Below are positions 49,004-58,030 of a stretch of 64,000 bases of DNA, piece by piece. Made by a program: the position numbers and the translations under genes. Source of the DNA: Hyphomicrobiales bacterium (GTDB taxonomy: Bacteria > Pseudomonadota > Alphaproteobacteria > Rhizobiales > Rhizobiaceae); NCBI GenBank assembly GCA_900473045.1, contig UCKS01000008.1, positions 135,971 to 199,970 of the forward strand, in the 5' to 3' direction. Within the stretch, counting starts at the first letter, position 1; each line of letters begins with the position of its first letter. Under the pieces are notes generated by a model. It worked only from the letters and a program-made list of their open reading frames with translations. It had not been told where the DNA came from and did no database searches.

Positions 49004-50032
49004 TCATGTCCTCCCGGCATAGGCGAGAGCACGCTTGCCCTCGGGTGTATCGATTGAAGCGGCCTGCCGGTTGTCGCGGGCAAGCCAGATGGTCACCGTC
49101 AGCTGCCGGTCCCGATCGGTCTCCGGGGTCAGATCCACCGTCTCCTCGACGCTCAACCCGGCCTTTTCCAGCCACTCGGCCATCGTCTGGCGCGAAAAAC
49201 CGAGGCGCATATGCGCATGCTCGTCACGCAGATATTCCAGCGTGTGCGGGGCAAGATCGATGATCGCCAGCCGGCCGCCGGGCACAAGCATGCGGGCAGC
49301 CTCGGCAATCGCCGCCTGCGGCTGTGGCAGGAAGTGCAGGACCTGGTGGATGGTGACGAGATCGAACTGACGGCCATCCAGCGGCAGGTTGAAGATATCG
49401 CCATGCCGGATCGAGGCCTTGGTGATGCCGGCGCGATCAAGATTGGCGCGGGCCACGGCCAGCATGTCACGGCTGGCATCGACACCGACGCCACGGCGAT
49501 ACAGTCCTTCGAGAAGCTGGAGGATGCGGCCGGTGCCTGTTCCAAGATCAAGCAGCCCATCGACCGGCTCGGTGCCGACAACCTTTTTCAAGGCCGCCTC
49601 GACATCCGCCTCGCTGACATGCAGGCGGCGCAACTCGTCCCATTCGGCGGCATTGCGGCTGAAATAGTCCTGCGCCTTTTCGGAGCGCGCCTGTTTCAGA
49701 GCGACCAACCGCTCGCCGTCGCGCGTCAGTACGGCATCGGCAATATCGGAGGCCGACAGCAGGTCGCGCACCAGCGCCACGCCCGCCCCCTCGCCCCGCA
49801 GGCGAAAATAGGCCCAGGCGCCTTCCTGATAGCGATCGATCAAAGCGACTTCGGCAAGGAGCTTCAGGTGCCGGGAAATTCGGGGCTGCGATTGACCGAG
49901 AATTTCGGTAAGATCGGTCACGGTCAGGTCTCCGGCAGCCAGAAGCGCCAGAAGCCGCATGCGCGTCGGCTCGCCTGCTGCCTTCAGCACATCGACCAAC
50001 TCGTCCAGTCCCAGCCCGCGTTCTCGCGCCAT
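49004..50032 (-). CDS. ArsR-type regulator fused to SAM methyltransferase fold (SahR-like)
   Basis: 342 aa from ATG 50032. N-terminal winged-helix ArsR domain (about 5-85): 'LTVTDLTEILGQSQPRISRH' is the recognition helix region. C-terminal class I methyltransferase fold (about 140-340): 'LLDLGTGTGRILQLLEG', 'VTIHQVLHFLPQP', 'GGRLAIIDLAPH'. This architecture, the operon with metF and a palindromic operator match SahR, an S-adenosylhomocysteine-responsive repressor of methionine-cycle genes in proteobacteria. The assignment is from memory of the family. Whether the second domain senses SAH or methylates something is not shown. Confidence 0.8.
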   Translation of the reverse strand: MARERGLGLDELVDVLKAAGEPTRMRLLALLAAGDLTVTDLTEILGQSQPRISRHLKLLAEVALIDRYQEGAWAYFRLRGEGAGVALVRDLLSASDIADAVLTRDGERLVALKQARSEKAQDYFSRNAAEWDELRRLHVSEADVEAALKKVVGTEPVDGLLDLGTGTGRILQLLEGLYRRGVGVDASRDMLAVARANLDRAGITKASIRHGDIFNLPLDGRQFDLVTIHQVLHFLPQPQAAIAEAARMLVPGGRLAIIDLAPHTLEYLRDEHAHMRLGFSRQTMAEWLEKAGLSVEETVDLTPETDRDRQLTVTIWLARDNRQAASIDTPEGKRALAYAGRT

Positions 50033-50047
50033 CGCCCACCCCATCAA

Positions 50048-50069
50048 CACATAAAGATATGTTTATGTG
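50048..50069 (-). promoter_or_regulatory. Palindromic operator of the regulator-metF operon
   Basis: CACATAAA-N6-TTTATGTG, a perfect 8-bp inverted repeat 16 bp upstream of the start. On the minus strand it overlaps the -10 (TAAACA, 50065-50060) of a promoter TTGCGA-N17-TAAACA. An A/T-rich palindrome over the -10 is typical for ArsR-family autorepression. Confidence 0.7.
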
Positions 50070-50125
50070 ATTTTCGGGATTTTCGCAAGTTGAAATGTTG
50101 CGTTGGTCACAGACATAGAGACATG

Positions 50126-50151
50126 AAAAAGGCGGCCCTTGCGGACCGCCT
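50126..50151 (-). terminator. Terminator after ettA
   Basis: AGGCGGTCC / GGCCGCCT-type stem (one bulge) with TTTTT on the minus strand, 70 bp past the ettA stop. Confidence 0.75.
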
Positions 50152-50220
50152 GATCTGTTTTAATCCGGCAAGGCAACAGATTGCCGCTGCCGGTGCGCAA
50201 GCACAAACGCTCGCCCGTGA

Positions 50221-51870
50221 CTATCGCGTCAGACGCTTGTAGCTGACGCGGCTCGGATTGACCGATTCCGGACCGAGGCGGCGGATCTTGTCCTTCTCGT
50301 AGTCTTCGAAGTTGCCTTCGAACCACTCCACGTGGCTGTCGCCTTCGAAGGCCAGGATATGCGTGGCCAACCGGTCGAGGAACATGCGATCGTGGCTGAT
50401 GATCACAGCGCAGCCGGCAAAGTTTTCCAGCGCGATTTCAAGCGCGGCCAGCGTTTCCGTATCCAGGTCGTTGGTCGGTTCGTCGAGCAGCAGCACGTTG
50501 CCGCCGGCCTTCAGCATCTTGGCAAGGTGAACGCGGTTGCGCTGACCACCGGAGAGATTGCCGACCTTCTGCTGCTGGTCGGTGCCCTTGAAGTTGAAGG
50601 CGCCGCAATAGGCCCGGGAATTCATCTCCAGCTTGCCGAGCTTGATGACTTCGGCGCCGCCGGAGATTTCTTCCCAGACGGTCTTCGCGCCATCGAGCGC
50701 ATCGCGGCTCTGGTCGACATAACCGAGCTTGACGGAATCGCCGACCCGGAACGAGCCGCTATCCGGCTTTTCCTGGCCGGTGATCATCCGGAACAGCGTC
50801 GTCTTGCCGGCGCCGTTCGGGCCGATGACACCGACGATGCCGCCTGGCGGCAGTTTGATCGACAGGTCGTCGATCAGCACGCGGTCGCCATAACCCTTGG
50901 TGATGTTCTCGGCTTCGATAACCACCTGACCGAGACGCTCGCCGATCGGAATGATGATCTGCGCATCGCCAAGACGCATCTTGTCGGCTGCATCGACCAG
51001 TTCGTCATAGGCCTTGATACGGGCTTTCGACTTCGACTGACGGGCTTTCGGGCTGGAAGCGATCCATTCCTGCTCGCGGCTGATCGCCTTCTGACGCGAA
51101 GCGTCTTCACGGTTTTCCTGCTGCATGCGCTTGGCCTTGGCCAGCAGGTAGGCCGAATAGTTGCCTTCGTAGGGAATGCTGCGGCCACGGTCGAGCTCGA
51201 GGATCCAGCCCGTGACATTGTCGAGGAAGTAGCGATCGTGGGTGATCATCATCACGGCGCCGGCATACATGCGCAGATGGTTTTCGAGCCAGCCGATGGT
51301 TTCGGCGTCGAGATGGTTGGTCGGTTCGTCAAGCAGCAGCAGATCCGGCTTGGAGAGCAGCAGCTTGCACAGTGCCAGACGGCGGCGCTCACCACCCGAA
51401 AGGCTGGTCACATCCGCATCGCCGGGTGGGCAGCGCAGCGCTTCCATCGCCATTTCGACCTGGCTTTCGAGATCCCACAGGTTCTGGCCGTCGATGATGT
51501 CTTGAAGCTTGGAGCCCTCTTCCGCCGTCTCGTCGGAATAGTTCATCATCAGTTCGTTGTAGCGCTCGAGGATGGCGGTCTTGTCGGCCACGCCCTCCAT
51601 GACGTTTTCCATCGCCGTCTTGTTCGGATCGAGCTGCGGCTCCTGCGCCAGGTAGCCGACGGTTGCCCCCTGAGCGACCCAGGCTTCGCCGGTATATTCC
51701 GTGTCGAGACCGGCCATGATGCGCAGCACGGTCGACTTACCGGCACCGTTCGGGCCGAGGATACCGATCTTGGCGTCCGGATAGAACGACAGATTGACAT
51801 TCTCCAGCACCTTCTTGGTGCCGTAGGACTTGTTCAGCCCGGACATATGATAAATGAATTGACGTGCCAT
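50221..51870 (-). CDS. ettA: Energy-dependent translational throttle EttA (ABC-F)
   Basis: 549 aa. Ribosome-associated ABC-F ATPase that gates early elongation by energy state. Two ATPase cassettes: '[14 protein letters not shown]' with '[20 protein letters not shown]' and '[14 protein letters not shown]'; '[14 protein letters not shown]' with '[15 protein letters not shown]' and '[14 protein letters not shown]'. The arm region (about 95-145) and linker ('[19 protein letters not shown]') fit EttA rather than Uup. No membrane segment. Monocistronic with its own terminator. Confidence 0.95.
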   Translation of the reverse strand: MARQFIYHMSGLNKSYGTKKVLENVNLSFYPDAKIGILGPNGAGKSTVLRIMAGLDTEYTGEAWVAQGATVGYLAQEPQLDPNKTAMENVMEGVADKTAILERYNELMMNYSDETAEEGSKLQDIIDGQNLWDLESQVEMAMEALRCPPGDADVTSLSGGERRRLALCKLLLSKPDLLLLDEPTNHLDAETIGWLENHLRMYAGAVMMITHDRYFLDNVTGWILELDRGRSIPYEGNYSAYLLAKAKRMQQENREDASRQKAISREQEWIASSPKARQSKSKARIKAYDELVDAADKMRLGDAQIIIPIGERLGQVVIEAENITKGYGDRVLIDDLSIKLPPGGIVGVIGPNGAGKTTLFRMITGQEKPDSGSFRVGDSVKLGYVDQSRDALDGAKTVWEEISGGAEVIKLGKLEMNSRAYCGAFNFKGTDQQQKVGNLSGGQRNRVHLAKMLKAGGNVLLLDEPTNDLDTETLAALEIALENFAGCAVIISHDRMFLDRLATHILAFEGDSHVEWFEGNFEDYEKDKIRRLGPESVNPSRVSYKRLTR

Positions 51871-51963
51871 AGAGAGAACTGCTCCGACGGAATGGGATTT
51901 TGCCCGCTATGTAGGCGAATTATCCCGGCGGAGCAATGAAGAAACCGGTTTTAGCCACGCCAT

Positions 51964-52731
51964 TCACGGAATGCCGGCTGCATCGACGGTGCCTTTTGCG
52001 CATTTGAAATCGGTATCACCGGCGGCAAGGATCAGACTTGAAAGGCCGGCATTGGCCGAAACATCGCCAGACAGGCCGATCGTCAGCCCGGTGACGACGC
52101 TGCGCGCACCGGCTTTCTGGCAGCGCATCCTGACCCGATCGCCCGCCCCCGTGCCGAAACTGTCGTCAAACGCCTGCTTGACCTCGCTCTCCGTCACATC
52201 CTGTCCGATCCGGCCGGCAAACAGGGTGCGCACGGCCGAGGCGTTGATGTCCTCGAGAAGACGAAGCTGCACCGAAAAATAGTCCTGCGCGGTACCGCCA
52301 TGGCATGTGCCGCTGCGCAACCATTGATGCCGGTCAAGCCCGGATTGCGTTCCCGGCATGACCACCTTCAGCTTGGCCGCAATCTCCTGCGCCATCGCCA
52401 GTTGCGGCAGTTCCAGCCAATCGCCCTTCTGGGCTCTAGCCTTGATATCCGCCGCGACGCCACAGTAACTCTTCTTGACCGGCCAGAGACCATGCAGCGA
52501 AAAATGGGTTGCGTCATAGCGCTCGGAGGTTTGCCCGGCGCATTCCGTGCGGGTTGGTCGGGTTTCGCAAAACCCCGGCTGCCAGCTGATGGCGAGAATG
52601 TATTCCGTCTTGCCCTTGGCGGATGAAGCTTGCTCCTCGGAGAATGCCGAAGAGGCAAACATCACAGCAAGCGTGAATACGCTCAGGCGATAGAAAAGCG
52701 GTCGAAAACTGGTCCTCACATTTCCCTGCAT
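51964..52731 (-). CDS. RNase T2-family protein with altered active site
   Basis: 255 aa with a signal peptide ('LFYRLSVFTLAVMFASSAFS'), so periplasmic or secreted. The first active-site segment is intact ('FSLHGLWPVKKSYCG'). The second reads LDRHQWLRSGTC where typical members have HEWxKHGTC: His is kept but Glu, Lys and His are replaced by Gln, Arg and Ser. Family enzymes degrade RNA to 2',3'-cyclic phosphates; activity here may be reduced or changed. Divergent from the alpha/beta hydrolase gene. Confidence 0.85.
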   Translation of the reverse strand: MQGNVRTSFRPLFYRLSVFTLAVMFASSAFSEEQASSAKGKTEYILAISWQPGFCETRPTRTECAGQTSERYDATHFSLHGLWPVKKSYCGVAADIKARAQKGDWLELPQLAMAQEIAAKLKVVMPGTQSGLDRHQWLRSGTCHGGTAQDYFSVQLRLLEDINASAVRTLFAGRIGQDVTESEVKQAFDDSFGTGAGDRVRMRCQKAGARSVVTGLTIGLSGDVSANAGLSSLILAAGDTDFKCAKGTVDAAGIP

Positions 52732-52923
52732 GCCGGCCTCCCCAACAAGAACAAAACATGATCATTTAGCGACTAAAACGGGAAAATTGCAACCTTGAAT
52801 CCCTACATCATCGATTCTTTTCTGACCTGATACCAAACAAGCACCAAGCGCCGGTTGCCTTTGGCTGTTAAATCAAGTTGATAGCGATTAAGTGCAGGAA
52901 CTTCGCCTGGGAGGATCTAAGGG

Positions 52924-53859
52924 GTGTTCGCCAAGGTCGAAACGTTGCAAAGCCCGAGCGGAGCCGCCCTTGGCTGGCGCCACTGGCCAGCCGCCATACC
53001 TGAAAAGGCCGTGCTGATCATCTGCCACGGACTGGCCGAACATTCCGCCCGCTATGCCCGCTTCGCCAAATTCATGGCAGCCCACGGTTTCAACGTCTAC
53101 GCGCACGATCATCGCGGCCACGGCGCAACCAGGGCTGCCGATGCGCCGCTCGGCCGCTATGCCCAGTCGCAAGGGGCAACCAAGGTCGTCGACGACGTCA
53201 GGGCAATGCGCACCATGGCTGCAAGCCGCCATCCCGACCTCCCGGTCATCCTGTTCGGCCATTCCATGGGCGGCCTGATCGCACTGAATGCGGCGGAAGA
53301 AGATCCGGGCCTTTACGATGGACTGGCCGTGTGGAATTCGAATTTCAATCCGGGGCTTGCCGGACGCGCAGCGCAAGCCATCCTTGTCATCGAGAAGATG
53401 CTGAAAGGCTCCGATGTGCCGAGCGGACTGCTGTCGAAGCTGACATTCGCCGCCTGGGGCAAATCGATCCCCGACCGCAGGACCGAGTATGACTGGCTGT
53501 CGCATGACAAGGTGGAAGTGGCAAAATATATCGACGACCCGCTCTGCGGTTTCGATGCCAGCGTTTCGATGTGGATCGACCTGTTCACGCTGACCTTCGA
53601 CGGCGCAAAGCCGGACGGGCTGAGACGCCTGCCGCAAGGCTTGCCTATCCACCTTGTCGGCGGCGGCCAGGATCCGGCCACCAATGGCGGCCGGGAAATC
53701 TCCTGGCTGGCTGGGCGCATGCAGAAAGTGGGACTGGAACGCGTCACGGCGACCATCTACCCGTCAATGCGCCACGAAACCTTGAACGAGATTGAACGCG
53801 ATGGCGCTATGCAGGATTTCGCCGCATGGTGCCTCTCCGTCGTGGAGCAGCGGCAATGA
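52924..53859 (+). CDS. Alpha/beta hydrolase (monoacylglycerol-lipase-like)
   Basis: 311 aa from GTG 52924, with GGGAGG about 9 nt upstream. Serine aminopeptidase S33/Hydrolase_4 family. 'VLIICHGLAEHSARYARFAK' is the oxyanion region, GHSMG in 'ILFGHSMGGLIALNAAE' the nucleophile elbow, and 'ATIYPSMRHETLNEIERDG' carries the catalytic His. No signal peptide. Likely hydrolyses monoacylglycerol or lysophospholipid esters, substrate unproven. First of three tightly spaced plus-strand genes (14 bp to the next). Confidence 0.9.
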   Translation: MFAKVETLQSPSGAALGWRHWPAAIPEKAVLIICHGLAEHSARYARFAKFMAAHGFNVYAHDHRGHGATRAADAPLGRYAQSQGATKVVDDVRAMRTMAASRHPDLPVILFGHSMGGLIALNAAEEDPGLYDGLAVWNSNFNPGLAGRAAQAILVIEKMLKGSDVPSGLLSKLTFAAWGKSIPDRRTEYDWLSHDKVEVAKYIDDPLCGFDASVSMWIDLFTLTFDGAKPDGLRRLPQGLPIHLVGGGQDPATNGGREISWLAGRMQKVGLERVTATIYPSMRHETLNEIERDGAMQDFAAWCLSVVEQRQ

Positions 53860-53872
53860 GCAAAGACCTGGC

Positions 53873-54823
53873 ATGACCGGCATTTCCGCGAACCCGGCGA
53901 CACGCAGCAATGATGTTTCCTTCGGCCTCACCCTGATGGTCATCGCGGTGCTGATCTCGCCGCTGATCGATATCTTTGCAAAACTTGCCATCACCACCAT
54001 TCCATCGGCTGAAATCACTGCCGTTCGCTTCGTGCTGCAGATGATCTTCATCCTGCCGATCGTCATCGTCCGCGGCACGTTGTTCGATCTGACCTGGAAG
54101 AAGACCGGATTGCATATGCTGCGCGGCGGCCTGCTCGTTGTGACCATGCTGTCCTTCATCACCACGCTGAAGGCGATGGAAGTTGCCGATGCCATCGCCA
54201 TCTTCTTCGTCGAGCCGATCATCCTGACGATCCTCGGCAGCATCTTCCTCAAGGAAACCATCGGCTGGCGGCGGTATACGGCCTGCGGCGTTGGCTTTTT
54301 CGGAGCTCTGCTGGTCATCCAGCCCAGCATGCAGGAAGTCGGCTGGATCGCACTTTTACCTGTTGTGTCCGCCTTCGGGCTGGCGATCTTCCTGTTGGTG
54401 ACGCGCCTGGTGGCACAGAACGAGGACCCCTGGTCGATGCAGTTTCACGCCGGCGTCTGGGGTGCGGTGTTTTGCGGTATCCTGCTTTACATCGGCAACG
54501 GGACGGGTTCCGACATCTTCGATCCGGTCGTGCCGCACATGACCGCCGGATTTTATCTACTCGGCGTCGGCGTCACCGCAACCATATCCGGAGTGCTTGG
54601 CGTCTATGCCTATCGCGCCGCGCCCGCCTCGGTGCTGGCGCCGCTGCAATATCTGGAAATCGTCTCGGCGACGATTTTCGGCTGGCTGGTATTCGGCCAT
54701 CTGCCGGACGCATTGAAATGGCTGGGCATCGCCATCATCATCGGCTCCGGCCTCTACATCATCTGGCGCGAGCGCCGGGTCAACAAAACAGCAGGTATTG
54801 CGCCGGTATCGCCGGCCATCTGA
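53873..54823 (+). CDS. EamA-family DMT transporter
   Basis: 316 aa from ATG 53873, 14 bp after the hydrolase. Ten helices in two EamA repeats: 'IDIFAKLAITTIPSAEITAV', 'RGGLLVVTMLSFITTLKAME', 'AIFFVEPIILTILGSIFLKE', 'YRAAPASVLAPLQYLEIVSA'. The sequence resembles the RarD/SAM-transporter-like EamA group found in rhizobia. Substrate unknown. Middle gene of the hydrolase-transporter-ThDP enzyme unit. Confidence 0.88.
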   Translation: MTGISANPATRSNDVSFGLTLMVIAVLISPLIDIFAKLAITTIPSAEITAVRFVLQMIFILPIVIVRGTLFDLTWKKTGLHMLRGGLLVVTMLSFITTLKAMEVADAIAIFFVEPIILTILGSIFLKETIGWRRYTACGVGFFGALLVIQPSMQEVGWIALLPVVSAFGLAIFLLVTRLVAQNEDPWSMQFHAGVWGAVFCGILLYIGNGTGSDIFDPVVPHMTAGFYLLGVGVTATISGVLGVYAYRAAPASVLAPLQYLEIVSATIFGWLVFGHLPDALKWLGIAIIIGSGLYIIWRERRVNKTAGIAPVSPAI

Positions 54824-54857
54824 CAAACGTGAGCGACGTGCTTTGGGAGGAGCAGAC

Positions 54858-56504
54858 ATGAAGACAGGCGGAGAATTGATCGTTGAGGCGCTGCAGGCAA
54901 ACGGCGTCAGGCGGGTGTCCTGCGTACCGGGCGAAAGCTATCTCGCGGTGCTCGACGCGCTCTACGATACCGATATCGAAGTACTGGTCTGCCGCCAGGA
55001 AGGTGGCGCCGCGATGATGGCCGACGCCTGGGGCCGGCTGACCGGCGAGCCCGGCATCTGCATGGTCACACGCGGTCCGGGCGCCATGAATGCGTCTGCC
55101 GGCCTGCACATCGCCCGCCAGGATTCGATCCCGATGATCCTGTTCATCGGCCAGGTCCAGCGCGATGCCCGCGAGCGCGAAGCCTTTCAGGAAATCGAAT
55201 ATCGCCGCGCCTTCACCGAAATCGCCAAATGGGTCGGCGAAATCGATGATCCCGCCCGCATCCCGGAATTCGTCACCCGCGCCTTTGCGGTCGCCACATC
55301 CGGCCGTCCCGGGCCGGTGGTTCTGACCCTGCCGGAGGACATGCTGACACAAAAGACGGAAGCAGTCTCAGCAAAGCCTTATCAGCCCGTGGAAAGCCAC
55401 CCCGGCCCGGGTCAGATCCGGGCGTTGGAAGCCCTGCTCGCCAAGGCCGAACGGCCGATCGCCATTCTCGGCGGCACCCGTTGGAGCGAACAGGCTGTCC
55501 GGCAGCTCAAGTCGTTCGCCGAGCGCTTCGACCTGCCGGTCGGCTGCTCCTTCCGCCGCCAGATGCTGTTCGACCATCTGCATCCGAATTATGCCGGGGA
55601 TGTCGGCATCGGCATCAACCCGACACTGGCCAAGGACATCCGCGAAGCCGATCTCGTCCTGTTGATCGGTGGCCGCTTCTCCGAGATGCCGTCCTCGGGT
55701 TATACCCTACTGGAGGTGCCCTACCCGCAGCAGACGCTGGTGCATGTCTACCCCGACCCCGGCGAACTCGGCCGGGTCTACCGCCCGGATCTGGCAATCG
55801 CTGCCTCACCAACCGATTTTGCAGCCGCTCTTGAGACCCTGAAACCAGGACAACCGCTTCATCAGTCCGAACGTACGGCGAGAATGCATCAATCCTATCT
55901 CACCTGGTCCACCCCGCCAGAAATCGGTCCCGGCGATGTGCAGATGGGGCCGATCATGCGCTACATCGAAGCGAACACGGCAAAAGACACGATCTTTGCC
56001 AATGGCGCAGGCAATTATGCCACCTGGGTGCATCGCTTCCACCGGTTCCAGCAGTTCAACACGCAGGCCGCACCGACGTCGGGTTCGATGGGCTACGGCC
56101 TGCCGGCTGCCGTTGCTGCCAAACAGCTGTTTCCAGAGCGCGAAGTGATCTGCTTTGCCGGTGACGGCTGCTTCATGATGCACGGGCAGGAATTTGCCAC
56201 CGCCGTGCGCTACAATCTGCCGATCTTAACCTTGGTGATCAACAACGGCATCTACGGCACGATCCGCATGCATCAGGAACGGGAATATCCGGGCCGGGTC
56301 AGCGGCACCGATCTGACAAATCCGGACTTTTCAGCCTTTGCGCGCGCCTATGGCGGCCATGGAGAACTCGTCGAAAAGACGGAGGATTTTGCCGGTGCCT
56401 TCGAGCGCGCCCGCCAAAGTGGCAAGCCATCGATCATCGAGATCAGGCTCGATCCGGAAGCAATCACGCCGACGCGCACACTGAGCCAGATCCGGCACGG
56501 CTAG
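54858..56504 (+). CDS. ThDP-dependent enzyme, acetolactate-synthase-like
   Basis: 548 aa from ATG 54858 (GGGAGGAG 6 nt upstream). Three-domain ThDP enzyme: N-terminal Pyr domain with the activating Glu in 'VCRQEGGAAMMADAWGR', central Rossmann domain (about 190-320), and C-terminal PP domain with the ThDP/Mg motif 'CFAGDGCFMMHGQEF' through 'VINNGIYGTIRMHQE'. It differs from biosynthetic IlvB and has no small-subunit partner here; related proteins include benzoylformate decarboxylase and sulfoacetaldehyde acetyltransferase. Reaction unknown. Ends at a hairpin. Confidence 0.87.
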   Translation: MKTGGELIVEALQANGVRRVSCVPGESYLAVLDALYDTDIEVLVCRQEGGAAMMADAWGRLTGEPGICMVTRGPGAMNASAGLHIARQDSIPMILFIGQVQRDAREREAFQEIEYRRAFTEIAKWVGEIDDPARIPEFVTRAFAVATSGRPGPVVLTLPEDMLTQKTEAVSAKPYQPVESHPGPGQIRALEALLAKAERPIAILGGTRWSEQAVRQLKSFAERFDLPVGCSFRRQMLFDHLHPNYAGDVGIGINPTLAKDIREADLVLLIGGRFSEMPSSGYTLLEVPYPQQTLVHVYPDPGELGRVYRPDLAIAASPTDFAAALETLKPGQPLHQSERTARMHQSYLTWSTPPEIGPGDVQMGPIMRYIEANTAKDTIFANGAGNYATWVHRFHRFQQFNTQAAPTSGSMGYGLPAAVAAKQLFPEREVICFAGDGCFMMHGQEFATAVRYNLPILTLVINNGIYGTIRMHQEREYPGRVSGTDLTNPDFSAFARAYGGHGELVEKTEDFAGAFERARQSGKPSIIEIRLDPEAITPTRTLSQIRHG

Positions 56505-56519
56505 CATTCATCAGCAAAC

Positions 56520-56551
56520 GACGGCGCGCAATCGCAAGACAGCGCGCCGTC
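56520..56551. terminator. Hairpin between convergent genes
   Basis: GACGGCGCGC / GCGCGCCGTC, a perfect 10-bp stem with a 12-nt loop, between the ThDP gene and the DUF442 gene. No T run on either side. Confidence 0.55.
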
Positions 56552-56559
56552 AGATGATA

Positions 56560-56898
56560 TCAGCCGCGAATGTGCTGGGTCTGCTGATAGACATTGGTGG
56601 AGCGCGCGCCGGAGCGGCAATAGCCGAGCATCGGGCGTTCGAACGTATCCAGCGCATCGACCATTTCACGCACGGAATCCGCCGTCACGCCCATTGGACC
56701 GACCGGGATATGGGTGATGTCGAGGCCGAGTTCCTTGGCGCGGGCGGCGATCGTTTCGTACTGCGGCTGATCGGGCTGTTCGAAATCCGGGCGATGGCAG
56801 ACGATGGACTTGAAACCCAGCGCCTTGATCGCATCGAGGTCCTCGACGGAAATCTGTCCGCTGACCGAATATTCATCGTTGATCTGGCGAATGTCCAT
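56560..56898 (-). CDS. DUF442 / TIGR01244 phosphatase-like protein
   Basis: 112 aa. Small dual-specificity-phosphatase-like fold, known as the N-terminal domain of Blh beta-lactamase-hydrolase-like proteins. 'GQISVEDLDAIKALGFKSIV', 'HIPVGPMGVTADSV' and the signature P-loop 'MLGYCRSGARSTNVYQ' (CxSGxRS) with a reactive Cys are present. As a stand-alone domain it is common in alphaproteobacteria; function unclear, possibly sulfide or phosphate chemistry. Neighbours give no clue. Confidence 0.85.
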   Translation of the reverse strand: MDIRQINDEYSVSGQISVEDLDAIKALGFKSIVCHRPDFEQPDQPQYETIAARAKELGLDITHIPVGPMGVTADSVREMVDALDTFERPMLGYCRSGARSTNVYQQTQHIRG

Positions 56899-56972
56899 GG
56901 TTGTGCCTTCCTCAAAATAATGCCCGCACTGATGTAAGACCGGCCGCGTAGCGCGTCAATTGGAAAGGCGGA

Positions 56973-57824
56973 TCAGCGGATCTGGAACGCCAGCGCATAT
57001 TCGATCGTCCCGCCGGGCTCCAGCAGCGGCATTTCGCCAGCGGCGGCAAGCTCTGCCCGCTTGGCAAGTCGATGGGACACAGGCTCGATACCGATGACAT
57101 TGGCTGCGCCGGCCTGGCAACGCCAGACCTGCAGGAACGGCAATGTGCTCGTGGAGAAACGGACGACCAGAGAACGGCCGGCCAGTGCCTCGAAAGGTCC
57201 AAGCGTCACCTGCGCCCAGCCGTCTTCAGAACCGGATGCCGCCGGCAGACAGAAAAGCGCGCGGTCTCCCTCGCCGAACCGCCAGGGCCGCTTTTCATCC
57301 CCGAACATCGTTCCGTAAATCTGCGTTTCAGCGCCAGCAAGCCAGCCGCCGATATTCATGTGATACATCAACATTGGCGCGAACGGGCGATCTCCAGTAT
57401 TGGTGACACAATCAAGCAGCGTGACCTCAGCCGTATCGGCATTGACAGACCATTGCCGGGAGATACGTGCCCTTCCACCATGCGCGAGCACAACGTCGGT
57501 TTGCGCGGTGCAGCCTGGCGGTTCGCCCGGCGCCGACATCTGGGTTTGACCAACCGGCGTGCCACAAAGTGAGCCGTGCAACGGAAATGTTTGCCCTTCC
57601 CTTCCCTCGATCGGTTCCGGGTGGCGGATATGGTCCGGGCCGCAGGTGAAGAAAAACCCCTGCAGGGCGTGATCGATGCGCGGATCGCCGTCCGACGGGA
57701 TTGCCGTGCCCGGTGACAGATCGACCCCATCAACGACGAAAGCACCGATATCCAGCGCAGATTGCCGATCGAGAAGAATCTGGAAATCGTTTTCCCGGTC
57801 GCCGCCGGAGATTTGGATCGACAT
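56973..57824 (-). CDS. DUF4432 aldose-1-epimerase-like protein
   Basis: 283 aa from ATG 57824 (AGGAG 8 nt upstream). Galactose-mutarotase-like beta-sandwich of the DUF4432 group: 'RIDHALQGFFFTCGPDHIRH', 'FPLHGSLCGTPV', 'VTNTGDRPFAPMLMYHMNIG' and 'IEPVSHRLAKRAELA'. Likely binds a sugar or sugar phosphate in the cytosol; specific substrate unknown. 74 bp before the DUF442 gene on the same strand. Confidence 0.85.
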   Translation of the reverse strand: MSIQISGGDRENDFQILLDRQSALDIGAFVVDGVDLSPGTAIPSDGDPRIDHALQGFFFTCGPDHIRHPEPIEGREGQTFPLHGSLCGTPVGQTQMSAPGEPPGCTAQTDVVLAHGGRARISRQWSVNADTAEVTLLDCVTNTGDRPFAPMLMYHMNIGGWLAGAETQIYGTMFGDEKRPWRFGEGDRALFCLPAASGSEDGWAQVTLGPFEALAGRSLVVRFSTSTLPFLQVWRCQAGAANVIGIEPVSHRLAKRAELAAAGEMPLLEPGGTIEYALAFQIR

Positions 57825-58030
57825 TGGAAGTTCTCCTATGGGCTCTATCTGGCGGAATAGGCAACAGCCGAAACTAGCGCAAAGCAAGGGGTTCCACACC
57901 TGATTGAAACGGCAACCCACCGAATTTGAAGGATTTTAGGGAACCGTTCATAATGAATTCAGTTTATTCATATTACCGTCCCATTTGATTTGTACGCCCC
58001 GAGTTCAACTGCCAGATAACAGGTTTCACC

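Noticed and set aside
50051..50220. SAM or SAH riboswitch before the metF operon
   Set aside because: The leader between the putative transcription start and the ATG is only about 20 nt and holds the operator; no conserved riboswitch core was recognised.
52890..52923. RpoE2-type promoter (GGAAC-N16/17-CGTT) before the alpha/beta hydrolase
   Set aside because: A GGAAC is present but no CGTT at the required distance.
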